This document shows positions 1 through 12,988 of a DNA stretch of 64,000 nt, piece after piece. The notes below the pieces were generated by a model. It ran no database searches. It had not been told where the DNA came from and worked only from the letters and a program-made list of their open reading frames with translations. This DNA is from Tethya wilhelma (taxonomy: Eukaryota > Porifera > Demospongiae > Tethyida > Tethyidae). Position 1 is the stretch's first letter. Each line of letters opens with the position of its first letter. The stretch covers positions 1,491,634 through 1,555,633 of the forward strand of contig CAXIPT010000008.1 of NCBI GenBank assembly GCA_964030475.1, written 5' to 3'. The position numbers and the translations under genes are program-made.

Positions 1-984
1 GAGACATATTAAGGAATAGGACTAAACAACACTTTGACAAAAATTAGCTATAGGAGTTGATGGTCTTAGGATTCTAGTAAGATCAAAGGCTATATGGACT
101 ATTATAGTACTATACTACTATACTATACTATAGTATTCGTAACTGGGCATTGCATGTATTTTATTATCAGTAGCATTTTAGTAGTAATGGGCACAGCTAT
201 ATATTACAGTTCTGTGATAAATAGTTAATGAATGTGTGTAGACAAATATTTGTTATAGGTATTGACTAACAAATAAATTATAACTAATCAGCTGCATTGC
301 ATAATTATGGTTTGCCTCTGGTAAACTGAGCTCTAGGAAAAGTTAATCAATAAAACTCTAGCCAAAATTAATTACTTTATAGAGGGCAAAAGGTGACACA
401 TTATGACATAATAGAGAGGAAATAAGGAGTGTTTGACTCATTGACAAAAAATGTGCAATTAAATTTGCATACAGCCAGTAAACATGTTTGTGAGCTATTG
501 AACTTTCAGCCACAGGATTTCTTTCCTTTCAATATGTCATCCAGGGTTGTCATCTATAATATTATAAATTTGTTATAATTAATTATTGTGAATGGAATTT
601 TAAGTTGAGTACATAATAAAGCGTATAAAGTCAGACTGATTGCTAATAACAAAATGACTGTGGTCATACTCATAGGCTGTAGCTATAATTATTAGTAATT
701 CCACCCATTGCACATGCCATATAAACAGCCATAATTATATTGAGTAAATATTTGCAATGCTACTATCAGGATGCATTAATTAGCTAGTTTTATCTGAGTA
801 TTTTACTTCACATCTGTATCGCTGGAAGTTGCATTGTAGGCTATTAGAGCTTCTGTAATACATAGGAACCCCAAAATGCGCATCCATGCATTGACTGTCT
901 ATATTATTGCTTTGTGAAACTTCTCTTAATTTGCCAGCTTTCAGCAAAGCTAGGTCAAAGTCCTGTACTCACTCTGAGATTTAT
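1..984. repeat. 984-bp segment duplicated at 12005-12988
   Basis: By eye this segment is base-for-base the same as 12005-12988. It stops exactly at the single N at 985, after which the two copies are followed by different sequence. An identical kilobase ending at an N is best explained by a contig end that was not merged with its overlap, or by haplotype contigs interleaved in one scaffold. It is AT-rich and I see no gene in it. Confidence 0.9.
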
Positions 985-985
985 N

Positions 986-1680
986 CATGATTCTGCACTT
1001 CAACACACTCTATACTTTATATACAACACTCTTGCTAAACACATTTGATGGGAGTCAGATTTCTTTACTATCTCTGTCCCCAATGCTTTCATTTCCTAGC
1101 TCCTCTTATGGCTGGTGATCGGTATTGCTATTTAGGTCTAATTAACTCATAGCCCTCTACATCATTCAATTACTCCCACATATCCTTTAATAATTGTTAT
1201 TACTTCCCAGTTTTACAGACTCCAACTTTTTCCGAAAGGTTTCCGGGACCGTACAACAAAGCGGAAGCCACACCCACAATTTTACGTGACTGCACCCTAA
1301 ATATGCCCAAAATTAATGCAAATAAAAATTATGTAGCTATGTACAAGCTGACAGTCCGTTCAAAAAAGGAGGAGAAAAATCGCGTATATGTACGAGCGTG
1401 CGCATACGTTACGAGCGTTAACGAAATATCGCAGAAGTTCGTTAATCTGCGTGGTATTGCGCACTTTTGACTCAACTGAAAAAATGCGCACATATTCGCG
1501 CAATCTTGCGCTTACATACGAACACCGTTTGGTTGACAATTGTAATACAAGTCAACATAATTACCACAAAGGGGGGTTAAAAAAAAACAAAAAAACAAAA
1601 ACAAAAAAAGAACAAAAAAAAACACACACACACACATACACAAAAATACACTATACACAATCATAAGCAAACCATGCAGT
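986..1680. other. Non-genic flank with GC-rich subterminal motif cluster
   Basis: No credible gene. About 1380-1520 stands out from the AT-rich surroundings: it is packed with CG-containing motifs (GTGCGCA, TTGCGCAC, TGCGCACATAT at 1485, TCGCGCAAT, TTGCGCTTA). The same motif type recurs at 10005-10145 on the other side of the transposase/BEN pair. Around 1570-1665 there is an A-rich and CA-rich low-complexity run. Confidence 0.5.
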
Positions 1681-2646
1681 TTAGTCACATAAAATCTTAC
1701 TAGGAAAGCGGGAAATATAGGATATATTATCATCAATTTGTATCCATAAACACTTTTCCCGTATCATTCTTACATCAACTAAAATAAAACTATCTTGTTT
1801 TTTTACTTGAGTAATTGGTACACTGTCACCAAATGGCTGTGACTCAACAACTACCTCTTGTACATGTGCTACAGCGGCATTTGTAACAACATAAAATTGA
1901 ACTATCATACCATAACTAAAGTGACCATCTACTTCATAGAGTACAGTGAAGCTGTTACGTTTTTTAACTCTTGTGTAATTTTTACAATAAAATATTTCCC
2001 CACAAATATGTACACGGTAAACAATTTGAACAATAGTGACTGGACACTGATAGTGGTGCTGTAGTTGTTCCTGCAGTTGTCCAGTAGGTACTATAGTCTT
2101 TACAGCACCAAGAGCAAAGATGCTAGGATCATTCAGTGGATACCTTTTCAACCTATAAGAATGAACTTCCATGAATAAAATTAATACTATAACTCACCTG
2201 CAGTATAGTTATCATATCTATTCATTTGCCAACTTACTTTTTGTGATGATGAGAAGAAGTAGCTACACAGTTGGCTGTTGGCAAAAGATCTTGCAATACA
2301 TATGTGAATGCCAACTATATACACAGAGGGGGAAATATCATAATATTAAATAATAGCATAATTATATCAAAAACTTTGGACAATCTCAATAATTACCTGC
2401 TGGGACATGTTTCTGGTTCCTCTAAACAACATTTTCAGCTCTCTGTTCATGGACTCATATGTAAAACAACTATAAGCCCACAAGGGCCCCCAGTTTTTCA
2501 CACAGGTAGATAGGTGGATTAACAAGTGGATATTCATTGTTGTCCGTTTATCACCTAAAATTTTTATAATAATGCTGATCAAACTTAATTACACAAAACA
2601 TGCCTTGTACACATCAACACCTACACTACAGATGCCCCCCTCTCTT

Positions 2647-2689
<43 letters not shown>

Positions 2690-2705
2690 NNNNNNNNNNN
2701 NNNNN

Positions 2706-2786
<81 letters not shown>

Positions 2787-5700
2787 GCTTACCATATAAC
2801 TCTGAAAATTTTATGTAGAATGATTCCAGTGCTTGTGCTGCTTCAGTCAGTTTTGTTTTCGGAATATAGTCTGACATCAGAATATGCAGTGCACGCACAA
2901 AGAGACACAGATGGTTGAAATATGAAGGAGACAGCACACCGTTCATTATAGGTAAGGCATAGTATAATATCCAAGATCTATACTCGGAGCCTAGAAGAAG
3001 AGAACAGGCAAAAATCATTAATGTTAATGTGTGCACACTCACAAATCTGTACAACTTACCCTTCCAGTGTCCTCTTTCAGCCAACAATCTAGGCACTCGA
3101 GATACAACATCTGGCACTTTAATTTTTGCCAAACGTTGATCACAAATGTGAATCTGTAATAATTATTTTATAATCAGTTTTATGCATGTACATTTGTTTA
3201 TCATTGCCTAGCAACCAAAGTTTTTATAGTCTAATTGTCAGTTACTGCATGCCTGAGTGGAGATGACAATAAAGTAGCTAGGGGCAAACAAAGTATTTAC
3301 ATATCCTTAGGTGTGCGGCACTCGACCATGCATCGAGTGCCCCCCACTCAAGGGTCATGCAACTATTACATTGCAGGAAGGAATTATACCAAAATGCACT
3401 TAGGTACATGTATATAAGACAATGTCAATAGTTACCATTGGACCAATGTAGAAGTCGTGAGATCTGTATGTGTCATCAAACCAATAAGCAAGAAGCTTTT
3501 TAGTCACACCCAGAAAAAGGCAATGCAGGTCATCAATAACATAGCCATCAACAAGATCAAAAGGCTTGTGGAGAGACAGAATGGGGACACCAATCACACC
3601 CATGACCTGCATGGAATCAGATTGATTATTACACAAAATGAGTTTATTACCGAGTGTATAATAGACTATTAGCATAATATTTACAAGAGTAAATAGTAAG
3701 GGCCGTCTTGGAGTGATTTGGTAATTTCCTTTGTTGCATGCATTTAAGAAAGTCTCTGAGAAAAAGTTTGAACCCTTACCTAAAAGTTTGTAAGCCTATA
3801 GACATTTCGTATTATGCATTATTACGTATAGTATACTTACAGGCTTTTGTTCAGCTACAGCTTCAGTTGCATTTTTCATAAATGATTCATGAGAACGTAG
3901 CTTTGAATGAGGAATATCAGGCCAAAACCTGTGTAGGTGATTAGTTGGTAGTGTACTGCCAGGATTTTCACAGAAGATACATCCATATTTTCCATTGAAT
4001 TGCTTCATATTGGCTACAAGTGAGCGTGCTGGCAAATCAGCAGATAGTTGAAGGATTATTGCACGACACACTTGTTTCCCTTCAGGTGTATTCACGATAA
4101 TGCCTATTCAAAGCAGCACTATTATAATATCATGCATATAACCAATTGACAATGTTAAGGCTTGAAAATAAGATAACGTTACAGTACTACCGTAGAGCTG
4201 GAAATATTAACTGATGGGAATTTTAATTTCATGGTTTGATGGGCAAAGTCTAAATAAACAAAAAGTCAATAGAGACATATATATGCCTGTATGTGTATAT
4301 GCACAAATCACCTATAGGTCAAAAAATTTTTCAGATACTGCGGACATATAGCAGCCCCTTTTTTACACACAAACATGCACACCGACAATCAGCAGCACTT
4401 ATATACCTTCATAGCTAAGCTCATTGATGCTCTTCATTAGAGGTCTCAAGTATGTTATCATTGAAGGTTTGTCTTTTGAAAACCATATTCCTCCAAGAAT
4501 CATATTCTTCCGCTTGAATCTGTTTGTATATATAGAAACCCAATAATTATATAGACTGGAGAAGGAACAAGACTTTACACACATGCAATAATAGCAGTAT
4601 AGCTAGTAACTTTGAAAGTATTAAAATAATACTTACATCTCTTACTTATAGTTCAGTAAAGTCTTTGGTGTTCACATGAGCCAATACCTAATGGATGGGA
4701 CACCCCCATAAAGTGCTTAGGCAATACGGCACAAGTTATGGCAAGAAATGATGGCTCAAGTTAACGCAAAAGACTTTCAGTGAATTATTCAATGATTCGT
4801 TATTCACCTTTCATGCCTTGGTAGCTCATTTATAGATAACCACACTGGCCATATCTCTACCTTGGATGAAGAAAACAGTGCAACACCATCAGTGTTACAT
4901 ATTAAAGAAATATTGGATGGGTTATCTAAGAACACAGCATGTTTTCTATAGGCTTCTCCATCATACACGTCATGAATAACAGTAGGAGTAGCATGTCGTT
5001 CAAACCGCTTCTGCAAAGAGTTCCAAATAGCTGGATCTGTATTTAAGCCACATAACATGTTATCTAATATAATACCAACTCGTAAGTAATTACATATATG
5101 CAGTGATTTTTTTTTGTTTTGCACAAAGAATATCAGTGGACTTTGTGGATTTGGGGTTAGATTCTTGAAAATACACTAATTTCGCTATGTACAGTACTAT
5201 TGCAATGGCAAGCAAGCATGATTAAATCAGGATTTTTGCTATTCAATTTGTAAGCAAATTTGCTAAATTTTCCTCAAAACAACCTATGACTAGTATACTA
5301 TAGGGCACTTGCAATTACGCAAAATGGGTCACTTCCGTATGGCAAAAAATAACTAGCTCCAGTATCACTTCAAAATGCTTCCGGTTTTGATGACATCAAT
5401 TGCAAGTGCTCTATAGGCACAAATTATATTATTAAAAAACATGACAGATGCTTACCTTCCATTTTCCTCTTTATTTGTGACTGGAGAAGTACAGAAACAA
5501 AAGATTCTACTTCTTGAGACTGACATTTTGAACAGGCGGATTCTGACTCCTTCAAATAATTATGACAGCAAGAGCAGTAATAGTGAAGGCTTGAAAGCAA
5601 GTCGGGATATAACTTGATAAAGAACTGCTTCAATGAATATGAGCTACTTGGGAGATTGTCACATGTTTCTGTTGGCATATGCGACTTCAGTAATGCCAAA

Positions 5701-6116
5701 AGCTCAACACAGCCATCACTAGTTAAATGATGCTTTACATTAAACTGATAAATGAGGAGGTGGCTCTGAAATATGCTAAGCTTAGCTCCAGGATACAATG
5801 GTTGCTCATATTCAGTCTGCGGGGTGGGAGTTATGGCCATAAATTCATCGTCGCTGACCACAGACTGGCTCTCGGCTTCACTCTCAGCATCACTAGTACT
5901 AGCCTCGTCCCTGGACTCGGACTCGGACTCTGATAGTGCGTTTGGTGAGCTTGTGCACAATGATGATGCATCCGTGCCCCCTTCACAATCCGAAACTTGA
6001 TTTGACGAGCTAGACGGCATGACATCGTCATCTTCACTTTCTGATTGTTCGACTAAGGAGGATTGTTCTGAATCTTCAGTGATTAAGCTCTCACTTGCAC
6101 TTGCACTGTCAGACAT
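1681..6116 (-). CDS. Tnp2-like (Transposase_21 / DUF4218-type) transposase gene, multi-exon
   Basis: At least nine exons on the minus strand with GT-AG borders and compatible phases: 5456-6116, 4808-5036, 4407-4519, 3841-4103, 3436-3606, 3060-3153, 2793-2990, 2397-2554, and a last exon ending at 1681. A small exon near 2226-2260 is unresolved. The start ATG at 6116 opens an acidic Ser/Glu-rich stretch and a CxxC...CxxC cluster. Next come a TDG motif with IWPVWLSINELP, then a cysteine pair (CIFCENPG) and VDGYVIDDLHCLFLG, which corresponds to the family's IDPMHNLFLG motif. The C-terminus carries NIHLLIHL, NWGPLWAYSCFTYESMN and FRGTR, typical of the DUF4218 part of EnSpm/CACTA-type transposases. 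The estimated length is about 780 aa. Open frames over all exons suggest an intact or recently active gene. It diverges from the BEN gene across an 89-bp promoter. It could also be a domesticated transposase. Confidence 0.75.
2641..2785. repeat. (CT)n and (CA)n microsatellite with internal N-run
   Basis: A CT dinucleotide run is followed by Ns (2690-2705) and a CA run, inside an intron of the transposase gene. The gap size is not reliable. Confidence 0.95.
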
Positions 6117-6205
6117 TGAGCTGTAGCTCGAGCACTCTGCTACTCTGATAAGATCACGTGCCCAACACGTGTTGCATGTCAGAGTCAGCTGATCCGCTTT
6201 GCAGC
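6117..6205. promoter_or_regulatory. Bidirectional 89-bp promoter with two CACGTG boxes
   Basis: Only 89 bp separate the divergent start codons of the transposase (6116) and BEN (6206) genes. Two palindromic CACGTG E-boxes lie 11 bp apart (6155-6160 and 6166-6171), followed by GTCAGAGTCAGCTGATC. No TATA box is obvious. Shared control of the two genes is inference from spacing. Confidence 0.6.
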
Positions 6206-6978
6206 ATGGCGTACGTTTCTACTCGACCAACTAAACGACAGCTTCAAAAACAGAGAGAGAGTGGCAAAGGTGGTAAGCAAGTTAAGACTCTTGAAGTTTG
6301 ATACATATAGCTGTAATTGAAAAATTCAAACTACAGATCAATACGCTCTTATTGAATGGGTTGAGTTCAACTCCTACTCAGTTGTATCAATCAAGCAGTT
6401 TGTAGGCTCTGCTGAGGAGGATTTTCAAAATGGAGATATTGTTGATGTTAAGGAAGGAAGAGCGAAGTACAAAGCAGTCATTGTTGCATTAGGTATACTT
6501 TGTTTTTAGAATTGTCTGCATGCATGACTCGTCATCAAGTTACTGTGCACACTGATAGGAACTAAGACTGCAATGGAAAAGCTTGAAGATGAATATGATT
6601 CTGACACTTCTGATAATGGTAATGCCCATTTTTATAGACAAGCTATAGAAGTGTTATTCTGTCAATTTTCTGTAGAGGATGACACCAATTCTTCTAAGAG
6701 CGTCAAGGATACACACCCTGGAGTAGGATCTGCACCCAAGAAGAAAAAAACAACTGAAAAAACTCCACCAGCTAACAAGCCACCATCCAAAAAGTCACCC
6801 ACAAAGGTACAGTCAGTTGGAACAAAGAGGAAGAAAGGCAGTCCTGAAAACTCCAAGTCACAGTCAGGTGAGTATAGTAATTAACCACTACTAGTTAAAT
6901 TGTTGTGGTTGTAATTATGCACTTCTGATATGTTTGTTTTTTTAGACAGGACCCAGTTAGACATGTAGTATATGCACA

Positions 6979-7043
<65 letters not shown>

Positions 7044-7586
7044 TGTGTAGATGCTGCAGATTCTGAACCTAATAATAAAAAAAAGCTTAGTGATTCACAG
7101 GCTAGGGTATGAGTTTCAATATTCTAAACCTTATAGTTTGTATAGAAAACCTGCATAATTTGGTTTCACTTTTAATTGTTTCTAAGACTGAAATGGAAAG
7201 GGTTGAAGATTCTGACATTTCTGATAATGGTAATGCCCATTTTTGTAGACAAGCTATAGAAATATTATTCTGTCAATTTTCTGTAGAGGATGACACCTGG
7301 ACCAATTCTTCTAAGGGCGTCAAGGATACTCACTCTGGAGTAGGATCTACACCCAAGAAGATAACTGAAAAAACTCCACCAGCCAAAGAGTCACCCACAA
7401 AGGTACAGTCAGTTGGAACAAAGAGGAAGAAAGGCACCAAGTCACAGTCAGGTGAGTATCATAATAGTAACGAACCACTGGCCACTAATTTTAATTGTTT
7501 TTGTGGTGGTTGTAATGATGCACCTCTGTTGATTTAGACAGGACCCAGTTAGACATGTAGTAGGTCCCTTCATTCTCTCTCTCTCC

Positions 7587-7634
<48 letters not shown>

Positions 7635-8950
7635 ACGTGTAGATGCAGATTCCGAACCTAAAAAGAAAGTAAAAAAAAGAAAGCTTGATTTACAGGCTAC
7701 GGTATGAGTTTCAATGTTCAACGTTTTGGTTTTAGAAAACCTGCATTTTATTTTTTCATGTTTAATTGTTTCTAAGACTGCAATGGAAAGGCTTGATGAT
7801 TCTGACACTTCTAATAATGGTAATGCCCATTTTTGTAGACAAACTATAGAAGTATTATTCTGTCAATTTTCTGTAGAGGATGACACCAATTCTTCTAAGA
7901 GCGTCAAGGATACACACCCTGGAGTAGGATCTACACCCAAGAAGAAAAAAACAACTGAAAAAACTCCACCAGCTAACAAGCCACCATCCAAAAAGTCACC
8001 CACAAAGGTACAGTCAGTTGGAACAAAGAGGAAGAAAGGCAGTCCTGAAAACTCCAAGTCACAGTCAGGTGAGTATAGTAATTAACCACTACTAGTTAAA
8101 TTGTTGTGGTTGTAATTATCAACCTTTGTTTATATTTAGACAGCTAGGACCCAGTAGATGTGTGTGTACTCCTCTCTCTCTCTCTCTCTCTCTCTCCCTC
8201 TCCCCCCCTCTCTATACACTGCAGATTCTGAACCTAATAAAAAAGTAAAAAAAAGAAAGCTTAATGATCCCCAGGCTGAGGTAAGAGTTTCATGCTTAAG
8301 TCTGTTGGTTTTCATTATAATTTTATAATAATTATATATGTACTCTAATTCACTTGTCAATCTTAATTTTAGGCTGCTCGCTTGGAGGCTTTGAAAAAGG
8401 TTAGAGACAAAGAGAAAGCAAGGGTGTCATGTATGTATGAAACAAGCAAAGAGATGTTAGAGGATAAAGACAAGGTTGTTTCCATGGTGTGTGGGCATGT
8501 GAGTTTTTTCAGTGTATTCTCTATGCATTCCGTGGCAGGCAGTTGAATCTGTACCAACCAATGAAGAGGAAGATACGAACCTGAATAGGATAGAACCTGT
8601 TATTCAATCTCCTGCAGATTCCGATAATGAAGATGGTCTCCGTAAATTTGATTTTTATCCACCTGTGCGTAGTATGTCAGAGTCATTTCAGAGTCCTCCA
8701 GCCCGTCCTCTTCATCTCAGAAAAGCAGCTAGTGATCCAAGCAATGTACACGCACCATCGTCCGACATGACATTTTATAAATTTCCAACATATAACAACT
8801 ATTTCTCATCGTCAACTGCATCAGCAGCAGCACCATCAGCATATTCTTGGAATCGATCACCAACTCCAACATCAGATTCATCTTTTTATTGTAGCAGTTT
8901 TGCTAGTCATGGATATGATGTAAGTACATTCAACATAATTTGAAAGTAAT

Positions 8951-8992
<42 letters not shown>

Positions 8993-9699
8993 TCTGTGTG
9001 CACGTGTGTGTATAGAATCCTGAAGTGATTGCAACTCTTCGGGGGTTGAAAAATGAAATGATTAGTTTACGCCAGGATGTTGATGCACTTCGACATGAAG
9101 TACAGGTACACAGCAAGAAATCATACAAGGTGACTATTGCAGTTTATATGTATACGTTTATTCATTTTGAATACAAACATCCTTCTTGTATACATTCATA
9201 ATGTCAATCGTGAAGTCTTCAAAAGTGAAAGGAACTCCCAAGGAAGATGTTAAAGTCATAAATGAAAATGGTAAGACCATGTAGTATTATTTGTAATTTA
9301 TATAGTGATTCTCTTCTGTGTACATTGTTAATAGGATGCTGGTTTGGAGTTAAAAATAATGCTGAATCTGGAGTGTTTATCGAGGGAGTAAGTCCACATG
9401 ACTTATCCCTAGCGGATAGTAGTTCTGACCCTGATGTTCTAAGTCAAGCACTCACGGTACTTTTGTACACTAAAGAAGAGATGGCGTATGGGTGCGCCAC
9501 AACACCTAGGAAGGAAGGAATAAAAAAACTTGACCCGAAGAGGCTGCATGCCATTAGAGGTTCGAGTAATAATACTAAAAACTCTGGCCATGATTTATTG
9601 ATTAGTCTTATTCTCTACATGCAGTACACCTTGCAATACGATGCCCAGATGCGGGAGCACTTTATAGCCCTGAGGAAAGTAAGAGGTGGAAAAGAATAA
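6206..9699 (+). CDS. BEN-domain protein with triplicated Lys-rich exon pair
   Basis: Thirteen exons, GT-AG and phase-consistent: 6206-6272, 6337-6492, 6559-6867, 7051-7106, 7187-7451, 7643-7701, 7777-8068, 8225-8280, 8373-about 8498, 8539-8919, 9016-about 9105, 9216-9270, 9335-9699. They give about 758 aa. The N-terminal module has YALIEWVEF...SVVSIKQFV. Three near-identical repeats follow, each with the core FCRQAIEVLFCQFSVEDDT and a basic tail ending TKRKKG that resembles nuclear localisation signals. A coiled segment (GLKNEMISLRQDVDALRHEV) precedes the C-terminal domain. That domain, with VLLYTKEEMAYGC...LDPKRLHAIRG, fits the BEN fold, a DNA- and protein-binding domain found in chromatin factors. 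The stop codon overlaps an AATAAA. The role as DNA-binding partner of the adjacent transposase is inference. Confidence 0.75.
6559..8280 (+). repeat. Threefold tandem duplication of a two-exon unit in the BEN gene
   Basis: Units begin at about 6569, 7187 and 7777, so the periods are about 618 and 590 bp. Each unit holds one long exon (Lys-rich repeat), one short exon (DSEP...KKKxK) and the introns between them. In each unit a (CT)n tract, followed in the first two by (GT)n, sits immediately upstream of the short exon's acceptor and appears to serve as its polypyrimidine tract. Confidence 0.9.
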
Positions 9700-12004
9700 A
9701 GAGTAAAAAAATTAATGTAAAATGTCGTCAGTTTCGCCCACCTGAGTAGCTGTCCCTGTGATCAATTCTTGACATCAACAATGTTAATTTTGTTTACTTG
9801 TTAAAATATAAATATTAATATAAAAATAAATATTCAATTTTGTTTACTTGTTAAAATATAAAATGACATTTTCTGGTGTATGCTGGCGCTTTGTTTATTA
9901 TTATTGTCTTTTTGTGAATGAAATTGTATAATTGTGAAGGGTATCATTAGGCTGTGCACCTTTAGCCGCGCCCGGCTACGTAGACTAAGCTAAACTCACG
10001 ATGATCTACGCAATTTTGCGCACATATGCGCTTTTACGCGAAATTGTGTACACGTCAAGCAGCGCAATTTTGTCCAACGCACGCGTGGTTATACACTTAA
10101 ATCGCGCAGATATCAGTAAGTTTACACACGAAAAAGCGCGATTACTGTGTCTGGACTCATGCAGAGTAAGATTTTTCACCAAGTCGGTTGCTGTAAAGCA
10201 CAGCTAAGCTTTTGGCTTGAGAATCAGCTATATGGAGTCGCCCATTCAATTTTTTTACAGCCAGTTGGTCAAGAATGATATATCAAAAGAGTTTATAACT
10301 TCCCACTTTCTAAAAGGGTCAGCAGTGTTTTGCTCCTTCAAATCAATGCCAGCTGTTATGCAGTAGCTTCTGGTTGGCTCTTGTGAGAAAACTGTTATTA
10401 CTGGCTAATTAATGTCTTGTCTAGTCTTTCTGACCTGAAGAGCATTTTCCAAAGCTGCAGGTGAAGCATACTGGTGTTTGACTCTAGAACTAACAGCACG
10501 CAAACGATCGCTTCTAGGATACTTCAGTGTTGTACTGCGATTGAGCTTTTGGAGAAGATTACTAGATTTTCCATGGCTTAGTTAGAGCATCACAGTTTCA
10601 CATGTGAATGAATGGCTTCCAGAAGTATTTGCAACACCCTGACATTCTCCTCTAGGAGCTCCATTAAATGCTCATACAGTGCCTTTGTAAGATCCATTCA
10701 GTAAAATCGTGACATATCCTCATTTGGAAACTGGCTTGCTTGTACAGTCCAATAGCTGAGTTTGTTTCCTATGAGGAACAACATTCACAGTGGATAAGTA
10801 CGGAAGAAGCAACAGTTNTAGTTGAGCTCAAATTGAGTCTGTACAGGAAAACTTGAATTTGACAGGGCTGTTTTAAATTCATTTTTCTTCCCTGGTGGAG
10901 AGGAGAGAGAAGCTTGTAGGGTGTTTGTGTGTCTTAAATATCATGCTGAATTTTTGACTGGGTGGGAGCAGTTTTTCTGTATACCTGTTAGACATTTTGT
11001 GAGAGAATGTGGTTGTGAAGTTTATACATAGTACAAAAAGCCTTCTACAGACTTGATGAGCAGTTTTTTTGCTTTTTTTCAAGGTATGTTTTTTTTGTTC
11101 ATCTGTTGTGATTCAAGCCACCTGGTAGTTGTTCCCTGTGAGTGAATGGCAGAAAAATCCGTTTTAGCTACTAAATTTGACCTTTGACCATTTTGAGACC
11201 AAATCCTCTTGGCTTTCAGATAGCATCAAGAGTTTCTATGAGCCTATGAATATCATTAAGGTTCTGCCCACTCAAAAACCTCTAATGGTGAGAGTCTAAC
11301 CTTGAAGTGTATCTTTAATTTTTTCTTCACAAAATAGGGTTTGAAATGAATCTTTCTTCTTCACAAAATTGGGTTTAATAGCAGCTAGACCATGAAGTTC
11401 AACATTGCAATACATAGCTATAATATTACAATAGACAAACATGGCTGATGATAATATTATAAATTGAGGAACATATGCACATGATTATCAGATGATTACA
11501 AGTTCAGACCTATGGTAATTTGATTAGCCACTGTGATAATGCACCAATTAAGACCAACCAGTTAATTAATCGGTGGCACATGTGGTCAAGGCTATGATCC
11601 TAAAATTTGATTGTAAAAGCTACATGTATAGCACATTTAGGAGGAGTAGAACCACTCATGACTGCGAAGCAAGACAAGGAACTTACGTGTGGTTTGGATA
11701 CAAGAACAGATTTCTTGATCTACACGTTCAATAACTCTTAGCTTGATAAGCACATCATGTTACTGTAATTATTGTAAGCAAAGTACACACATCACTACGT
11801 GTATAAATTATGTGTCAGAAGTTCACTGGAAGTGATGCATATCCTCAAGCTAATTAAAGAGCTCTTTTCATAAAATGACGGAAGCTGATTAGTAAGGATC
11901 AATCGTCTGTGGTCACATGGGTCATTCCATGTGGAATCAACACAAAAAAATGATGCATATCCTCCAATTTTATCCAAAGTTCGTGTGCACATGTAGTATA
12001 TCAT
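9700..12004. other. Non-genic; second CG-motif cluster at 10005-10145
   Basis: I see no gene here. About 10005-10145 is rich in CG motifs (TTGCGCACATATGCGC, AGCGCAATTTTG, ATCGCGCAG, AAGCGCGATTACTG) and mirrors the cluster at 1380-1520. An N at 10818 marks a contig join. The remainder (10200-12004) is AT-rich single-copy sequence with no open frame worth reporting. Confidence 0.5.
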
Positions 12005-12988
12005 GAGACATATTAAGGAATAGGACTAAACAACACTTTGACAAAAATTAGCTATAGGAGTTGATGGTCTTAGGATTCTAGTAAGATCAAAGGCTATATG
12101 GACTATTATAGTACTATACTACTATACTATACTATAGTATTCGTAACTGGGCATTGCATGTATTTTATTATCAGTAGCATTTTAGTAGTAATGGGCACAG
12201 CTATATATTACAGTTCTGTGATAAATAGTTAATGAATGTGTGTAGACAAATATTTGTTATAGGTATTGACTAACAAATAAATTATAACTAATCAGCTGCA
12301 TTGCATAATTATGGTTTGCCTCTGGTAAACTGAGCTCTAGGAAAAGTTAATCAATAAAACTCTAGCCAAAATTAATTACTTTATAGAGGGCAAAAGGTGA
12401 CACATTATGACATAATAGAGAGGAAATAAGGAGTGTTTGACTCATTGACAAAAAATGTGCAATTAAATTTGCATACAGCCAGTAAACATGTTTGTGAGCT
12501 ATTGAACTTTCAGCCACAGGATTTCTTTCCTTTCAATATGTCATCCAGGGTTGTCATCTATAATATTATAAATTTGTTATAATTAATTATTGTGAATGGA
12601 ATTTTAAGTTGAGTACATAATAAAGCGTATAAAGTCAGACTGATTGCTAATAACAAAATGACTGTGGTCATACTCATAGGCTGTAGCTATAATTATTAGT
12701 AATTCCACCCATTGCACATGCCATATAAACAGCCATAATTATATTGAGTAAATATTTGCAATGCTACTATCAGGATGCATTAATTAGCTAGTTTTATCTG
12801 AGTATTTTACTTCACATCTGTATCGCTGGAAGTTGCATTGTAGGCTATTAGAGCTTCTGTAATACATAGGAACCCCAAAATGCGCATCCATGCATTGACT
12901 GTCTATATTATTGCTTTGTGAAACTTCTCTTAATTTGCCAGCTTTCAGCAAAGCTAGGTCAAAGTCCTGTACTCACTCTGAGATTTAT
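12005..12988. repeat. Second copy of the 984-bp segment at 1-984
   Basis: It matches 1-984 throughout. This copy continues without a gap on both sides, so it is the better-supported placement. Confidence 0.9.

Noticed and set aside
2572..3132. Open frames through the CT/CA microsatellites
   Set aside because: Dinucleotide repeats are open in several frames on both strands. They lie in an intron and include Ns.
5727..6037. Frames overlapping the first exon of the transposase gene
   Set aside because: They are shadows of the Ser/Glu-rich coding sequence on the minus strand.
6662..8057. Repeated minus-strand frames starting MEFSGLPFFLF
   Set aside because: They are complements of the Lys-rich BEN repeats. 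Their recurrence only reflects the exon triplication.
11795..12004. Minus-strand 69-codon frame near the repeat boundary
   Set aside because: No splice or homology support, and the base composition is that of non-coding surroundings.
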